DNA of 47,253 nt from Bacteroidia bacterium (GTDB taxonomy: Bacteria > Bacteroidota > Bacteroidia > Bacteroidales > Paludibacteraceae): positions 1 to 47,253 of the forward strand of contig JAGKVE010000011.1 of assembly GCA_021152555.1 (NCBI GenBank), read 5' to 3'. Shown piece by piece: positions 7,751-16,638 of this stretch. The translations under genes were made by a program, and so were the position numbers. Position 1 is the stretch's first letter, and every line of letters begins with the position of its first letter. Under the pieces are notes generated by a model. It searched no databases. It saw only the letters and a program-made list of their open reading frames with translations, and was not told the origin of the DNA.

Positions 7751-8676
7751 AATACTTGCTCAATAATATAATTCGGACGTTGTTTGGTCTCCAGAAAGAT
7801 ACGACCTATATATTCACCGAGCACGCCGAGGAAGGCGAAATTAAGTCCGAAAAGGAACAACATCAACACCATCATACTCGTCCATCCGGCAACTACATTC
7901 CCCACCAACTTATAGATTATCAGCGCCAATGCTGCAATCATACTTCCTATACACAATAGCGCGCCAAGATACGTGACAAGGCGGATAGGAAACATGGAAA
8001 ATGAGAAAATACGGGCAAAAGTGAGGGCCAACATTTTGCTGAGGTTGTATCCACTCTTTCCAGCAAAACGTGCATCCCGTTTCAGCGGTACAGCCACATA
8101 CTTGCTCCCTATGAAATACAACAGACTGACAGCAGTAGCCGTGCGTTCCGGGAAATTACGCAATTCATCTACCACACTCTTTTTCATTACGCGGAAGATA
8201 CCTAACCTGGGCATGGTATGGATATCCGTTATACGGTTACTCACATACTGGAAGAGACGGGAAACAGCTATTTTCATACGGCTGTCTTTGCGTTCCTCCC
8301 ATTGTGCAATAGCCATAGTCGCCTCTTTGTCTGCCAATAGGGCATCAATCAGTGTAGGGATATCTTCAGGCTTATCTTGAAGGTCACTATCCATAAGTAC
8401 AATCAAGTCTTTTGTTGTCAGCGACAAACCCGCAGCGATTGCGTTTTGCTGTCCGAAGTTACGGCTTAGCCGGGCTATACGCAGATGTGGGTAAAGTGCC
8501 TTTTGCTCATTCATGACAGCCCATGAACCGTCACGGCTACCATCGTCCACAAGGATAATCTCGTATTCTCCGACTATAACCTCTACAACCGCCGCCAAGC
8601 GCCGCATCAACTCGGCAATCACTTCCTCGTCATTGTAAATCGGCACTACGACCGATAGGGATTGTGAATATCTCAT
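7747..8676 (-). CDS. Polyprenyl-phosphate glycosyltransferase, GT2 (ArnC/GtrB-like)
   Basis: A 309-residue enzyme that would transfer a sugar from a nucleotide donor to undecaprenyl phosphate on the cytoplasmic face. The GT2 fold starts at once (LSVVVPIYNDEEVI), with LVDDGSRDGS and the metal-binding MDSDLQDKPED. Two C-terminal membrane helices (about 230-256 and 265-290) end in FLGVLGEYIGRIFLETKQRP, the signature of the DPM1/ArnC/GtrB group. The start lies 47 bases inside the ATP-grasp gene; it is fixed by the conserved first beta strand. It supplies the lipid-linked donor for the neighbouring flippase pair and GT-C-like enzymes. Confidence 0.9.
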   Translation of the reverse strand: MRYSQSLSVVVPIYNDEEVIAELMRRLAAVVEVIVGEYEIILVDDGSRDGSWAVMNEQKALYPHLRIARLSRNFGQQNAIAAGLSLTTKDLIVLMDSDLQDKPEDIPTLIDALLADKEATMAIAQWEERKDSRMKIAVSRLFQYVSNRITDIHTMPRLGIFRVMKKSVVDELRNFPERTATAVSLLYFIGSKYVAVPLKRDARFAGKSGYNLSKMLALTFARIFSFSMFPIRLVTYLGALLCIGSMIAALALIIYKLVGNVVAGWTSMMVLMLFLFGLNFAFLGVLGEYIGRIFLETKQRPNYIIEQVL

Positions 8677-9775
8677 TTTTGCTTTGATAAATTACATAAC
8701 CACTTCTGTCTGCACTGCAGGTAAGAGGCCTAAGTTCGCTGTCCGTCTGTTCCGCCGCCACTATCTCTTTGTAATTGCGCGCGCGCACTATATAAGGAAA
8801 GACTTCTGGCGTAAGAGCACTTAGGAAATATACCCCGCTATATGCTATTTTTCTCGGTTTTGGCATAATCGGCTCTCCCAAAGCGACCTCAATCACGCCT
8901 TGCAAGAAATCATATCCTGTACTCAGTCGCACCAAATCGCTTCCGATAAAGTCTCCTCCCATCCGTCCGCCTATCTCCATAACAACAATACGACCATCGT
9001 TTGTAATCTTATACTCCGAGTGGGCGGCTCCGTCGGTCAGTCCCAGAGCATCGAGTGCATGGCGGGTAATGGCATATATGCGTGCCTGCATTTCCGATGG
9101 TAGAGAGGAAGGCTGGTGATGCGCCAGTTCTACAAAGTGCGGTGCGCCGGTTGTGATTTTATCCGTTATCTGCAATGCAAAATGCTCGCCGTTCCGGCTG
9201 ATTGTCTCTACGCTTATCTCGCGTCCCTCAATAAACTCCTCAATAAGTGCTTCATGAGCCATCGAGAACTCTAATGCTTTCGTTACCGCCGTCTCCAGGT
9301 CCCCCTTATCCGTCACTTTGGTCACCGCAAGGCTGCCACTCCTGTCGCTCGGTTTGACAATTACAGGAAATTGTAGTCCGTTTAAATCTATTTGAACTGT
9401 GGAAGTAACCACTTTATATTTAGGGCAATCAACACCTGCGGTAATGAGTGTATCTCTCATCCTGTGTTTGTCGTGCGCGCGCAGCGCCGCCTCATAGATG
9501 TTTCCCGTCAGTCCCATATGTTCCGCTATATACGCCACAGTCGGTGCCGCCACATCGCTGGCAATAGTACATACGCCAGCTATCTGTTCTGTACGGCAAA
9601 GGCGCAAAATCTCCTCTTTCTCGGTAATAGAGACAGGATAGAACACATCGCAGAGATCTTTGCATACTGCACCTTGCGTCCAAGCGAAGCATATAACCCT
9701 CAATCCCATCTGCTTGGCGCGCTCCACAAGAGGGCGCTGCAAATAACTCGCACCTATAACCGCCAATGTTTTCAT
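8630..9775 (-). CDS. ATP-grasp carboxylate-amine ligase
   Basis: A 381-residue ATP-grasp enzyme. The N-terminal domain resembles the PurK/carbamoyl-phosphate type (MKTLAVIGASYLQRPLVERAKQMG). The ATP-binding part has FPVIVKPSDRSGSLAVTKV and LIEEFIEGREISVETI. The metal-binding segment VMEIGGRMGGDFIGSDLV is the E-x-GGRxGGD pattern of L-amino-acid ligases. It would join a carboxylate, possibly an amino acid, to an amine. In this setting the amine of the WecE product is an attractive acceptor, but that is inference. It overlaps the upstream GT-C-like gene by ATGA and the downstream GT2 gene by 47 bp. Confidence 0.82.
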   Translation of the reverse strand: MKTLAVIGASYLQRPLVERAKQMGLRVICFAWTQGAVCKDLCDVFYPVSITEKEEILRLCRTEQIAGVCTIASDVAAPTVAYIAEHMGLTGNIYEAALRAHDKHRMRDTLITAGVDCPKYKVVTSTVQIDLNGLQFPVIVKPSDRSGSLAVTKVTDKGDLETAVTKALEFSMAHEALIEEFIEGREISVETISRNGEHFALQITDKITTGAPHFVELAHHQPSSLPSEMQARIYAITRHALDALGLTDGAAHSEYKITNDGRIVVMEIGGRMGGDFIGSDLVRLSTGYDFLQGVIEVALGEPIMPKPRKIAYSGVYFLSALTPEVFPYIVRARNYKEIVAAEQTDSELRPLTCSADRSGYVIYQSKNEIFTIPIGRSADLQ

Positions 9776-11334
9776 TCCTTTACTTTCACTTTGACTAAAG
9801 CATACTTGCCGTTACGGCATTTCCATTCAATCGTAGAGGGGACACTATAATGTTTCTCTATCTGTTCGCATACACGCTGAAGGGCTGTGTGATTATGCGT
9901 ATAATTGACGTCCGTAAAGACGTACATTTGGTCGTTGAGCAAGACGCGGTAACTATGTCCCGGCTCTTTGTTGAATGGACTCCATGTCAGCCAACCGAGT
10001 GTATATTTGCGGAATTTATACGGCCATACGTGCCACGGGTCTGACGCCTCTACAAACATTGTTGTACCAATAGTAGTCACATAGGCATCTTCCGGTATAT
10101 ATTCCAACAAAGGTTGTTGTAAGTGAGTCCACACGTAGCGGTTATATTCCGCCGTGTTGTGCTCCTCCGCTATCTGGTAAATATACCATGCGCTGAGAAT
10201 GGTCATGGCGATTCCTATTCCCCACCTGCGTTTGAGGCCTGTTGTATCAGGTAACAACATAAAATCCGTTCCTACTATCGGCAGCAACATACAGAGGAAC
10301 ACTCGGTTTTTGAGAAAGCCATCCAGACTGACATGCACAATGAGCGCCGCAACAAACAAGGTATATAGCAATAAAAAGATATATTTGGAGCGGTTTCCCG
10401 TAGTTAAAAGCATCATCATCAGTAACGCTAATAATATGACTATCTCCACGGCGTATTTGACCAATCGGTTGAGATTAAGTATTTGCTGATTAAGCGGAAC
10501 TTTACCGACTGATGCACTGAGTTTGCGGATAGCGGGCAAGTCTATCTGCTCTGCATCAGGAATAAAACGTAGCAGTAACTGGTAGTCCATCGGGTCTATA
10601 CCTGCCGGTAATTGCGATGAAGTCATCTTATACGCGTTAGGATTGTCATTTAATTGTGCGCGTAACTGGTTATACGTCCTGAAATATTTCCAGTCAGGCT
10701 CGTGATTGTACACCCATTGGTTGGTCACCCGGCAGCCGACGACGGCAGTGAGCATGATTGCAAGAGCCATGTATTTGCGCCATTCGAGACGGTAAGTATA
10801 AATGATTATAGGCGCCATAAGTAGTCCCACCAATCCGGCTGCGAAGAAACGTATTAGTGCGCCTGTTACAACGAAGAGTACGCCTGTCCATCGTGCCTTC
10901 CGGCTCTCCCGTAATAGTAACATGCAGCCGGCGAAGCATACAAAACCGGCCGTTGTGGTAAACTGTAACGCTATAATAATACGCGCCCAGAGGACGTACA
11001 AAGCAACTAACCAGAGTATTTTCTCCCACTGCGCACGGTTAGGTATTGTAACCACGCAATACGTGATAGCGCTCATCGAGAGAATATGAAGAACGGCGAA
11101 CGAAAGTGTGTACCACTCAATTGCCGTAGTTAGTTGGTATAATAATGCCAGAACCCAACCATAGATAACATTGATATACACCAAATGACAATCCGGCGTA
11201 CCGGTATATGCGCCATTGGCAATCATGCACATCATTATATCATCGTTCTCCTCAAACCCAAGCGGCAACACAACCGCCATTACCGCAAAGAATGCGATAT
11301 TAAAGACAAGCAATATTAGGGAGAGATGTTTCAT
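9772..11334 (-). CDS. Multi-pass membrane protein, GT-C glycosyltransferase-like
   Basis: A 520-residue protein with about ten hydrophobic segments and a soluble C-terminal part from about residue 400. The first extracytoplasmic loop begins with PLGFEENDDIMMCMIANG, an acidic cluster where GT-C enzymes keep their catalytic Asp/Glu. The next loop has GTPDCHLVYINVIYGWVLALLY. This supports a glycosyltransferase that uses a lipid-phosphate sugar on the outer face, though the exact family is not recognised. It resembles the 3760-5319 protein in size and layout. It shares one base with the upstream sugar transferase gene and overlaps the ATP-grasp gene by ATGA. Confidence 0.65.
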   Translation of the reverse strand: MKHLSLILLVFNIAFFAVMAVVLPLGFEENDDIMMCMIANGAYTGTPDCHLVYINVIYGWVLALLYQLTTAIEWYTLSFAVLHILSMSAITYCVVTIPNRAQWEKILWLVALYVLWARIIIALQFTTTAGFVCFAGCMLLLRESRKARWTGVLFVVTGALIRFFAAGLVGLLMAPIIIYTYRLEWRKYMALAIMLTAVVGCRVTNQWVYNHEPDWKYFRTYNQLRAQLNDNPNAYKMTSSQLPAGIDPMDYQLLLRFIPDAEQIDLPAIRKLSASVGKVPLNQQILNLNRLVKYAVEIVILLALLMMMLLTTGNRSKYIFLLLYTLFVAALIVHVSLDGFLKNRVFLCMLLPIVGTDFMLLPDTTGLKRRWGIGIAMTILSAWYIYQIAEEHNTAEYNRYVWTHLQQPLLEYIPEDAYVTTIGTTMFVEASDPWHVWPYKFRKYTLGWLTWSPFNKEPGHSYRVLLNDQMYVFTDVNYTHNHTALQRVCEQIEKHYSVPSTIEWKCRNGKYALVKVKVKE

Positions 11335-12848
11335 CAGGCGGAATGGGTCTTACGAGTCAAAATTGCATGCGTCGTACGGAAAAAATACTTGAAATCCGTA
11401 CGCCGCGGATGTTGCATATATTCCGTGAGGTAGGTGTCCTCGCTGGCGAACAGTTCGTCAAAAGTATCCGGATGGTCTATATAGAACGGAGGTATAAGCC
11501 CCGGTTTTGTCTGCGTCCGTTTGTCTTGCAGCCACTTCGGATAAGAGTCAAACATTCCTTGACTAAGCGGGCGGACACCTACCAATTTCATGTCTCCCTT
11601 GAACCAATTGAACAGCATCGGTATTTCATCCAACCAATACTTGCGGAGAAACTTACCCCATGTAGTAATCCGCCAGTCATCATTGGATTTATCGGAGATA
11701 TCCATACCTCCACGGGCGTCAAACACATAATTCTGTATATATTCCGCGTACGGATGCATGGTGCGCATCTTATAGAAATATCTGATTTCTTTATTCTTGC
11801 ATACACGCGGCAGCTTGATTAGCGGACCGTACACTTTGAATTGTTCCTGTGGATAAGGTTGTGATTTACGATGTGCGAAAACATACTCAATATGCCCCAT
11901 CGGCACTATCTCATCAACCTCGAATCCGCAGTAATACAATCGCCCGAGTACCTCTGTTTTGCTCAACATCCGCTTTCGTCCTTTTGTTACGTCATAGTAA
12001 AGACGGCTGGTCAGGAGCAGACGGGGGATGACACGTTTTTGCAAGAAATAGAAACTATAAATGATCCAATTGAGTCCTTTCGGATAACGCGAGAGGATTT
12101 TTTTCTTCATATATTCCTGCGGACGGTAGCAACATATATACCGTCCCCCATCAGGTAGTTTCTGATTGATGATACAGAGCCGCTTGTTGATACCTCTCAT
12201 ATCATTGAGAAGCGTCATATCAACAATCGTAAGGTATTGATAATCAGGAATCTGTAATATGCTAAACTGCGTCCTGTCACATACCACTTTAGTCTGTTTG
12301 GAGTCAAGTCGCACCTTTTTTCGGAGCATGTAATAGTCCGCTTCAGTTGTTACGGATAGAACGGATTGATGTATTGAATTGATAGATGCAGTGCTTCGTT
12401 TTTCATCAAGCCGGTTAACCTTCGCATTTTTGCGTTTCTCGATTTGCATTACTGGCACTGTCATGTTCGTTGCGTACTTCCAGTAATGCTCTGCTATTAC
12501 TACGATGGTCTCCAAAGCTCCGACAATCAGTACCGTCCAGGCTGCAACGCGAGGAGAGAGTTGGAATGGTAGTTGCGGCAACACCCACCAACAAAGGCCG
12601 ATTAATATACCGGCATCTGCGATAAGCGAAAGCATGGACTGCCATAAATAGGTTTCTTTATAGGGACGATAAAGCTGGAGAATAATGCCTAATATGATCC
12701 ACAAAGCAGCAAGTACAGCGAACAGAGACCAATAAGATCCGATCTCATTCTTTTCCGACACCCACCGCCAAAACATACACAGCAAGACAGCTATGACCCA
12801 TACAAACAGGTCAACAGTTATTCTCCTATACCATCCTTCGCGAACCAT
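11334..12848 (-). CDS. Polyprenyl glycosylphosphotransferase (sugar transferase)
   Basis: A 504-residue membrane enzyme that likely starts a glycan by moving a sugar-1-phosphate to undecaprenyl phosphate. Four N-terminal membrane helices (to about 135) are followed by a middle region (LNDMRGINKRLCIINQKLPDGGRY and on) that resembles a methyltransferase-like insert found in Bacteroidota members. The C-terminal catalytic domain has FYKMRTMHPYAEY, ITTWGKFLRKYWLDEIPMLFNWFKGDMKLVGVRPLS and KPGLIPPFY, as in the WcaJ/PglC family. A low-complexity stretch STASINSIHQS (about 153-163) is a possible repeat-derived insert. It begins directly at the end of manA. Confidence 0.85.
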   Translation of the reverse strand: MVREGWYRRITVDLFVWVIAVLLCMFWRWVSEKNEIGSYWSLFAVLAALWIILGIILQLYRPYKETYLWQSMLSLIADAGILIGLCWWVLPQLPFQLSPRVAAWTVLIVGALETIVVIAEHYWKYATNMTVPVMQIEKRKNAKVNRLDEKRSTASINSIHQSVLSVTTEADYYMLRKKVRLDSKQTKVVCDRTQFSILQIPDYQYLTIVDMTLLNDMRGINKRLCIINQKLPDGGRYICCYRPQEYMKKKILSRYPKGLNWIIYSFYFLQKRVIPRLLLTSRLYYDVTKGRKRMLSKTEVLGRLYYCGFEVDEIVPMGHIEYVFAHRKSQPYPQEQFKVYGPLIKLPRVCKNKEIRYFYKMRTMHPYAEYIQNYVFDARGGMDISDKSNDDWRITTWGKFLRKYWLDEIPMLFNWFKGDMKLVGVRPLSQGMFDSYPKWLQDKRTQTKPGLIPPFYIDHPDTFDELFASEDTYLTEYMQHPRRTDFKYFFRTTHAILTRKTHSA

Positions 12849-13847
12849 TTATTTAAGGTTAATATAAATCTCAAGCAATTGACATTTGCCTTTCGGCGAG
12901 AGTTGAATATCACAAAGTGTAGCAGGAACAAGCACTGCTTCACCAATACGCATAGTCACTTCTCTTTCTTCCACATCGCTGTCAAGGGCTGTGACTGCAC
13001 ATTCTCCCTCCACGCACATATATGCGACAAACGAATCGAGGGGCGCATAGTCACGCTCTATAGTGCGGTCAAACGATAAGATGTTCGTTGTAAAACAGGG
13101 CTTTTCCGCCAAGTTTGCAACTCCGTTATGTAGTTTTTTAGCGGACATGACTGCTACCTCTTCATTGTTCTCGAAATCAATGACTTCGAGCGCTTTGTCC
13201 AGTTTGAGCGGTCTTTTTTTACCGTCATGCCCTACTCGGTTATAGTCATATAGACGGTATGTTATATCCGAGTTTTCCTGAATCTCTGCCACAATGGTAT
13301 CGCGCCGCATGGCATGTACCGTTCCGGCAGGAATATAGGCAGTAGAGCCTGTTTCAACTTCATATTTCCGCAGGTGAGCCGCAAGTGAGCCGTCTTCGAT
13401 GGCCGCGCGGATAAGCGTCTCACTCATCGGCTTGTTCCAGCCCAAATAGATTGACGCTTTATTGGCGGAGGGAAGTACATACCACATCTCGTTCTTGCCC
13501 AGCGAATTCTCATGCTCTAAGGCGTAGTCATCGTTCGGATGAACCTGTATGGACAAATCGTCCGACGCGTCAATGAATTTAAGCAGCAGGGGAAAATGAT
13601 TACCGTATATCTCAAATACCGTCCCTCCAACCAACTCGTCCATATAGACCTCAAGGAGGTCGTGGAGAGAATCGCCGGCATGCTGTCCGTTAACTACTTC
13701 CGTGGGGTACTTCTCGACATCGGACATGACCCATGCCTCGCCTACGTTCTCGTAGTCGGCTGGCACATGGTCATACCACTGCGCGATAGTTGAACCTCCC
13801 CATATCTTGTGGAAAAGTAGCGGTTTGAACTTCAGCGGATACAGCAT
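12849..13847 (-). CDS. manA: Mannose-6-phosphate isomerase, class I
   Basis: Cytoplasmic zinc enzyme that interconverts fructose-6-phosphate and mannose-6-phosphate and so feeds GDP-mannose and other glycan precursors. The family metal ligands are visible: Q101 and H103 in LSIQVHPND, E120 in GKNEMWY and H178 in AGTVHAM. The start KFKPLLFHKIWGG is the usual one. At 332 residues it is the short Bacteroidota/Firmicutes form. It shares one base with the upstream nucleotidyltransferase stop, and the sugar transferase follows immediately, so it belongs to the glycan part of the operon. Confidence 0.95.
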   Translation of the reverse strand: MLYPLKFKPLLFHKIWGGSTIAQWYDHVPADYENVGEAWVMSDVEKYPTEVVNGQHAGDSLHDLLEVYMDELVGGTVFEIYGNHFPLLLKFIDASDDLSIQVHPNDDYALEHENSLGKNEMWYVLPSANKASIYLGWNKPMSETLIRAAIEDGSLAAHLRKYEVETGSTAYIPAGTVHAMRRDTIVAEIQENSDITYRLYDYNRVGHDGKKRPLKLDKALEVIDFENNEEVAVMSAKKLHNGVANLAEKPCFTTNILSFDRTIERDYAPLDSFVAYMCVEGECAVTALDSDVEEREVTMRIGEAVLVPATLCDIQLSPKGKCQLLEIYINLK

Positions 13848-14746
13848 CAGAACAATTTTTCGGGATAAACCCCTTCTTGGATCAACTGATTGATTTTCGC
13901 TACGACTTGCGGTCTATCTTCGGCATAGGTCACGCCGAACCATTTGGATGGAGTATCCAGCACTTTGCAGGTTGCCTTGCCGGACAAGATGAGGTCGTTG
14001 ACCAAAGTCGGGATATAGAACTCTGATTTGAGTTCCTGCCCATGATTATTGAGAAATTCACGGAAGGCCTTCTCGCTGTAGTCAAAATATTCCGGCGTAA
14101 AGCCCCACATGTTCATGGAAACAGGTGTATGAGGCTCAAGCGGCGTATCTTTGTCGCCTTCTGTAAAGACGATAATACCGTTTTTGCGTTCTATCTTCGT
14201 GCGTTCAACCACATCGGTCAGATGTCCGTTGGCATCTGTCGTACAAACGCCACGACTGACGGAACCGTTCTCGCTGAGGGTGTTGCATACGCGGTATCCT
14301 ACCATGCAATATTCGCCTTTCTTTCCCTCCACCGAGCGCAGAAAATTGGCGAGCACTTGATATGACTCGGCACCGTAGAAATCATCGGCATTGATGACTG
14401 CAAAGGGTTCATGAATCAGGTCCCTGCCCATGAGTACGGCGTGATTGGTACCCCATGGTTTGGTGCGTTCGGGGGTGTAAGAACAGTCCTCCGGCACTTT
14501 GTCTACAGATTGGAAGCATAGTTCGCATTGTACTTTTCCTGCGTACTTGGAGAGCACCACGCGGCGGAAATCGTCTTCAAAATCCTTACGGATAACGAAT
14601 ACAATCTTTCCGAATCCTGCGCGCAGAGCGTCATATACACTATAATCAAGGATAGCCTCGCCGTTAGGACCGAGACCGTCCATTTGCTTGAGACCGCCGT
14701 AACGGCTTCCCATTCCGGCGGCCAAAATAAACAATGTTGGTTTCAT
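13847..14746 (-). CDS. Sugar nucleotidyltransferase family protein
   Basis: A 299-residue GT-A-fold nucleotidyltransferase. The N-terminus MKPTLFILAAGMGSRYGGLKQ has the pyrophosphorylase signature (LAAGxGxRxGxxKQ) and is followed by GPNGEAILDYSVYDA. AVINADDFYG (about 120) has the metal-binding Asp. It would activate a sugar phosphate with an NTP; the exact sugar is unknown. I chose the ATG at 14746 because it gives the family N-terminus. An in-frame ATG at 14791 overlaps the lysC stop (ATGA) and would add 15 basic residues, so coupled initiation there is possible. manA follows with a one-base overlap. Confidence 0.88.
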   Translation of the reverse strand: MKPTLFILAAGMGSRYGGLKQMDGLGPNGEAILDYSVYDALRAGFGKIVFVIRKDFEDDFRRVVLSKYAGKVQCELCFQSVDKVPEDCSYTPERTKPWGTNHAVLMGRDLIHEPFAVINADDFYGAESYQVLANFLRSVEGKKGEYCMVGYRVCNTLSENGSVSRGVCTTDANGHLTDVVERTKIERKNGIIVFTEGDKDTPLEPHTPVSMNMWGFTPEYFDYSEKAFREFLNNHGQELKSEFYIPTLVNDLILSGKATCKVLDTPSKWFGVTYAEDRPQVVAKINQLIQEGVYPEKLF

Positions 14747-14787
14747 ATATTGAGTCTTGTTTTTCGTTTTCTTCTTTACTCGAGCGC

Positions 14788-16035
14788 TCATTCCTTTACT
14801 ACCAGTCGCGCTGTGCGACGTGTTGTTTGGCTGAGCATGATTGTTTTTCCGTCCTTTGCGCGATTGAGTATATCGGGCGTTGTGCCACGGATAGTGAGGA
14901 GTGAGAGCCGGTCGTTATAGCTGACATTGAAATGCTCTTTCAGTTCCTCTATCGCTGCGGGTACGAAACGTGTGTTATCCACGCATACGGAGATAGTGAC
15001 TGCCGATGACTGGATAAGTGATACTTTAAGGCGGTTACGATGGATGATATCAAAGATCTCGCTCAGGCTCTCTTCCAGAACGAAAGCGAAATCCTTGGCA
15101 CGCATGGTAATCAGAATTTGGTTTTTGCGCCAGATATATACAGGTACGTCGATGGGACCTACACCGTCTGGGGCTATCTTGGAACCGGATGCCTGTGGAT
15201 CGCCGAATGGTTTGACGAACAGCGGTATCTGTTTGTTTTCCAGCGGTCTAATGGTCTTCGGGTGAATAATTTGCGCGCCGGAATAACTGAGTTCGACGGC
15301 ATCCTGATACCGGAGTGAAGGGATAAGTACCGTGTTGGGTTCGATTCGGGGGTCTGCATTGAGAATGCCGGGAACATCCTTCCATATGGTAACACTTTGC
15401 GCATCAAGATAATTGCCTATCAGCGCGGCTGTATAATCAGAGCCTTCGCGTCCGAGTGTTGTGCGTCGTCCGTCTTTTGTGCCTCCTATGAATCCCTGAG
15501 CGATGACTATTTGGGGTCTATTGGTTCTCTCCCACCCTGCGCGGATGACGGCGGCGGATGTTTCGTTGTCCACTTTTGCTTCACGCCAAGTGTCGTCGGT
15601 ACGCAGCAGTTTCGGCATGTTCCACCATTCGACAGAAAGTCCTTGTTTGAGGAGATAGACGGCAATAATTTGCGTGGACATTATCTCTCCGAGCGAGACA
15701 ACCTGGTCGTAGTTCTCATCATGAGACAGTGTCGGGTCAAATGGGATTTCCCCTTGCAAGCGTATGTCGGTACCGGGTGTAAGTCCCAGTTCTTTCATGA
15801 TAGCTACGTGGTAGTCAATGATATCCACCCATTGTTGAAGCGCCTGCTCTTCTTTTCCCGCATCCAGGAACTCTACGACTCGTTCAAGTGCATTGGTCGT
15901 TTTGCCCATCGCCGAAACGACAACCATAAGGCCGTCTGTCTTGTTGTCATTGATTGCCAAGCGGACAATACGCTCGAGGTTACGAACACCTGCTGCGTCT
16001 TTTACCGACGCTCCACCGAATTTATAAACCCTCAT
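14788..16035 (-). CDS. lysC: Aspartate kinase (monofunctional)
   Basis: First enzyme of the aspartate pathway to lysine, threonine and methionine. The N-terminus MRVYKFGGASVKDAAGVRNL has the kinase motif, and TTLGREGSDYTAALIGNYLDA (about 215) is the substrate-binding segment. The C-terminal part carries ACT-like regulation (ILITMRAKDFAFVLEESLSEIFDIIHRNRLKVSLIQSSAVTISVCVD). Length 415 fits the monofunctional Bacteroidota type. The gene lies between ribH and a sugar nucleotidyltransferase. The 67 bases upstream are filled with AATTACC/CACAAATTA stutters and a GC hairpin. Confidence 0.95.
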   Translation of the reverse strand: MRVYKFGGASVKDAAGVRNLERIVRLAINDNKTDGLMVVVSAMGKTTNALERVVEFLDAGKEEQALQQWVDIIDYHVAIMKELGLTPGTDIRLQGEIPFDPTLSHDENYDQVVSLGEIMSTQIIAVYLLKQGLSVEWWNMPKLLRTDDTWREAKVDNETSAAVIRAGWERTNRPQIVIAQGFIGGTKDGRRTTLGREGSDYTAALIGNYLDAQSVTIWKDVPGILNADPRIEPNTVLIPSLRYQDAVELSYSGAQIIHPKTIRPLENKQIPLFVKPFGDPQASGSKIAPDGVGPIDVPVYIWRKNQILITMRAKDFAFVLEESLSEIFDIIHRNRLKVSLIQSSAVTISVCVDNTRFVPAAIEELKEHFNVSYNDRLSLLTIRGTTPDILNRAKDGKTIMLSQTTRRTARLVVKE

Positions 16036-16102
16036 AAATTACCAATTACCTATCACAAATTACTAATCCCTTCTCCCTCCCTAAAGGGAGGGGTTTCACC
16101 AA
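16036..16102 (-). repeat. Intergenic stutter and GC palindrome between ribH and lysC
   Basis: The 67-base gap consists of CACAAATTA/AATTACC-like stutters on both sides of a near-perfect palindrome, CCCTCCCT (16075-16082) and AGGGAGGG (16085-16092). A similar palindrome, CCCTCTC...GAGAGGG, lies at 44984-45002. On the minus strand no T-run follows, so it is unlikely to be a strong terminator inside this operon. Confidence 0.7.
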
Positions 16103-16579
16103 TCACAAATTAGCCATGCGGATGGCGGTGTATGCACCTTCTACGCCTTTGTTGCCCAGTTTTCCGCCGGCACGATCGAGCGCCTGCTGCTGGTTGAGCA
16201 CTGTGAGGACAGAGAAGATGACGGGCACTTTGCCTTGCGCGTTGAGCGCTGCCACGCCTTGAGTGACCGATTGGCAGACATAATCGAAATGCGGTGTATC
16301 TCCTTGGATTACACATCCGATAACGATAACGGCATCCACGCGCTCCTCTTTCATTATATGCGCCGCGCCGTAAGTCAGTTCAACCGTTCCGGGCACATGG
16401 AGAACATCTATATTGTCGTCCTGTACACCGTGTTTGCGGAGGGTGTCAAGTGCTCCTTTCGCAAGGGCGAATGTTATATCGCTGTTCCAATCCGCTACCA
16501 CTATTGCGTAGCGCTGACGCCCGAGGACGTCAGCGCTTGGCAATTGGTTTGCATCGTATTTAGACAAATCAGTTGTCAT
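16103..16579 (-). CDS. ribH: 6,7-dimethyl-8-ribityllumazine synthase
   Basis: Penultimate enzyme of riboflavin synthesis, condensing the pyrimidine amine with 3,4-dihydroxy-2-butanone 4-phosphate. Recognised by AIVVADWNSDITFALAKGAL (W in the substrate site), VLHVPGTVELTYGAA, the GCVIQGDTPHFDYVC motif with the catalytic His, and PVIFSVLTVLNQQQALDRAGG. Length 158 is standard. It stands alone here without other rib genes, between a TPR protein and lysC in the long minus-strand block. The 59 bases upstream contain three ACCATTTG-like stutters. Confidence 0.96.
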   Translation of the reverse strand: MTTDLSKYDANQLPSADVLGRQRYAIVVADWNSDITFALAKGALDTLRKHGVQDDNIDVLHVPGTVELTYGAAHIMKEERVDAVIVIGCVIQGDTPHFDYVCQSVTQGVAALNAQGKVPVIFSVLTVLNQQQALDRAGGKLGNKGVEGAYTAIRMANL

Positions 16580-16638
16580 AGTCGTTTACCATTTGGCTAG
16601 TAACCATCTGGCCTTTTACCATTTGTTATTTAATGATT

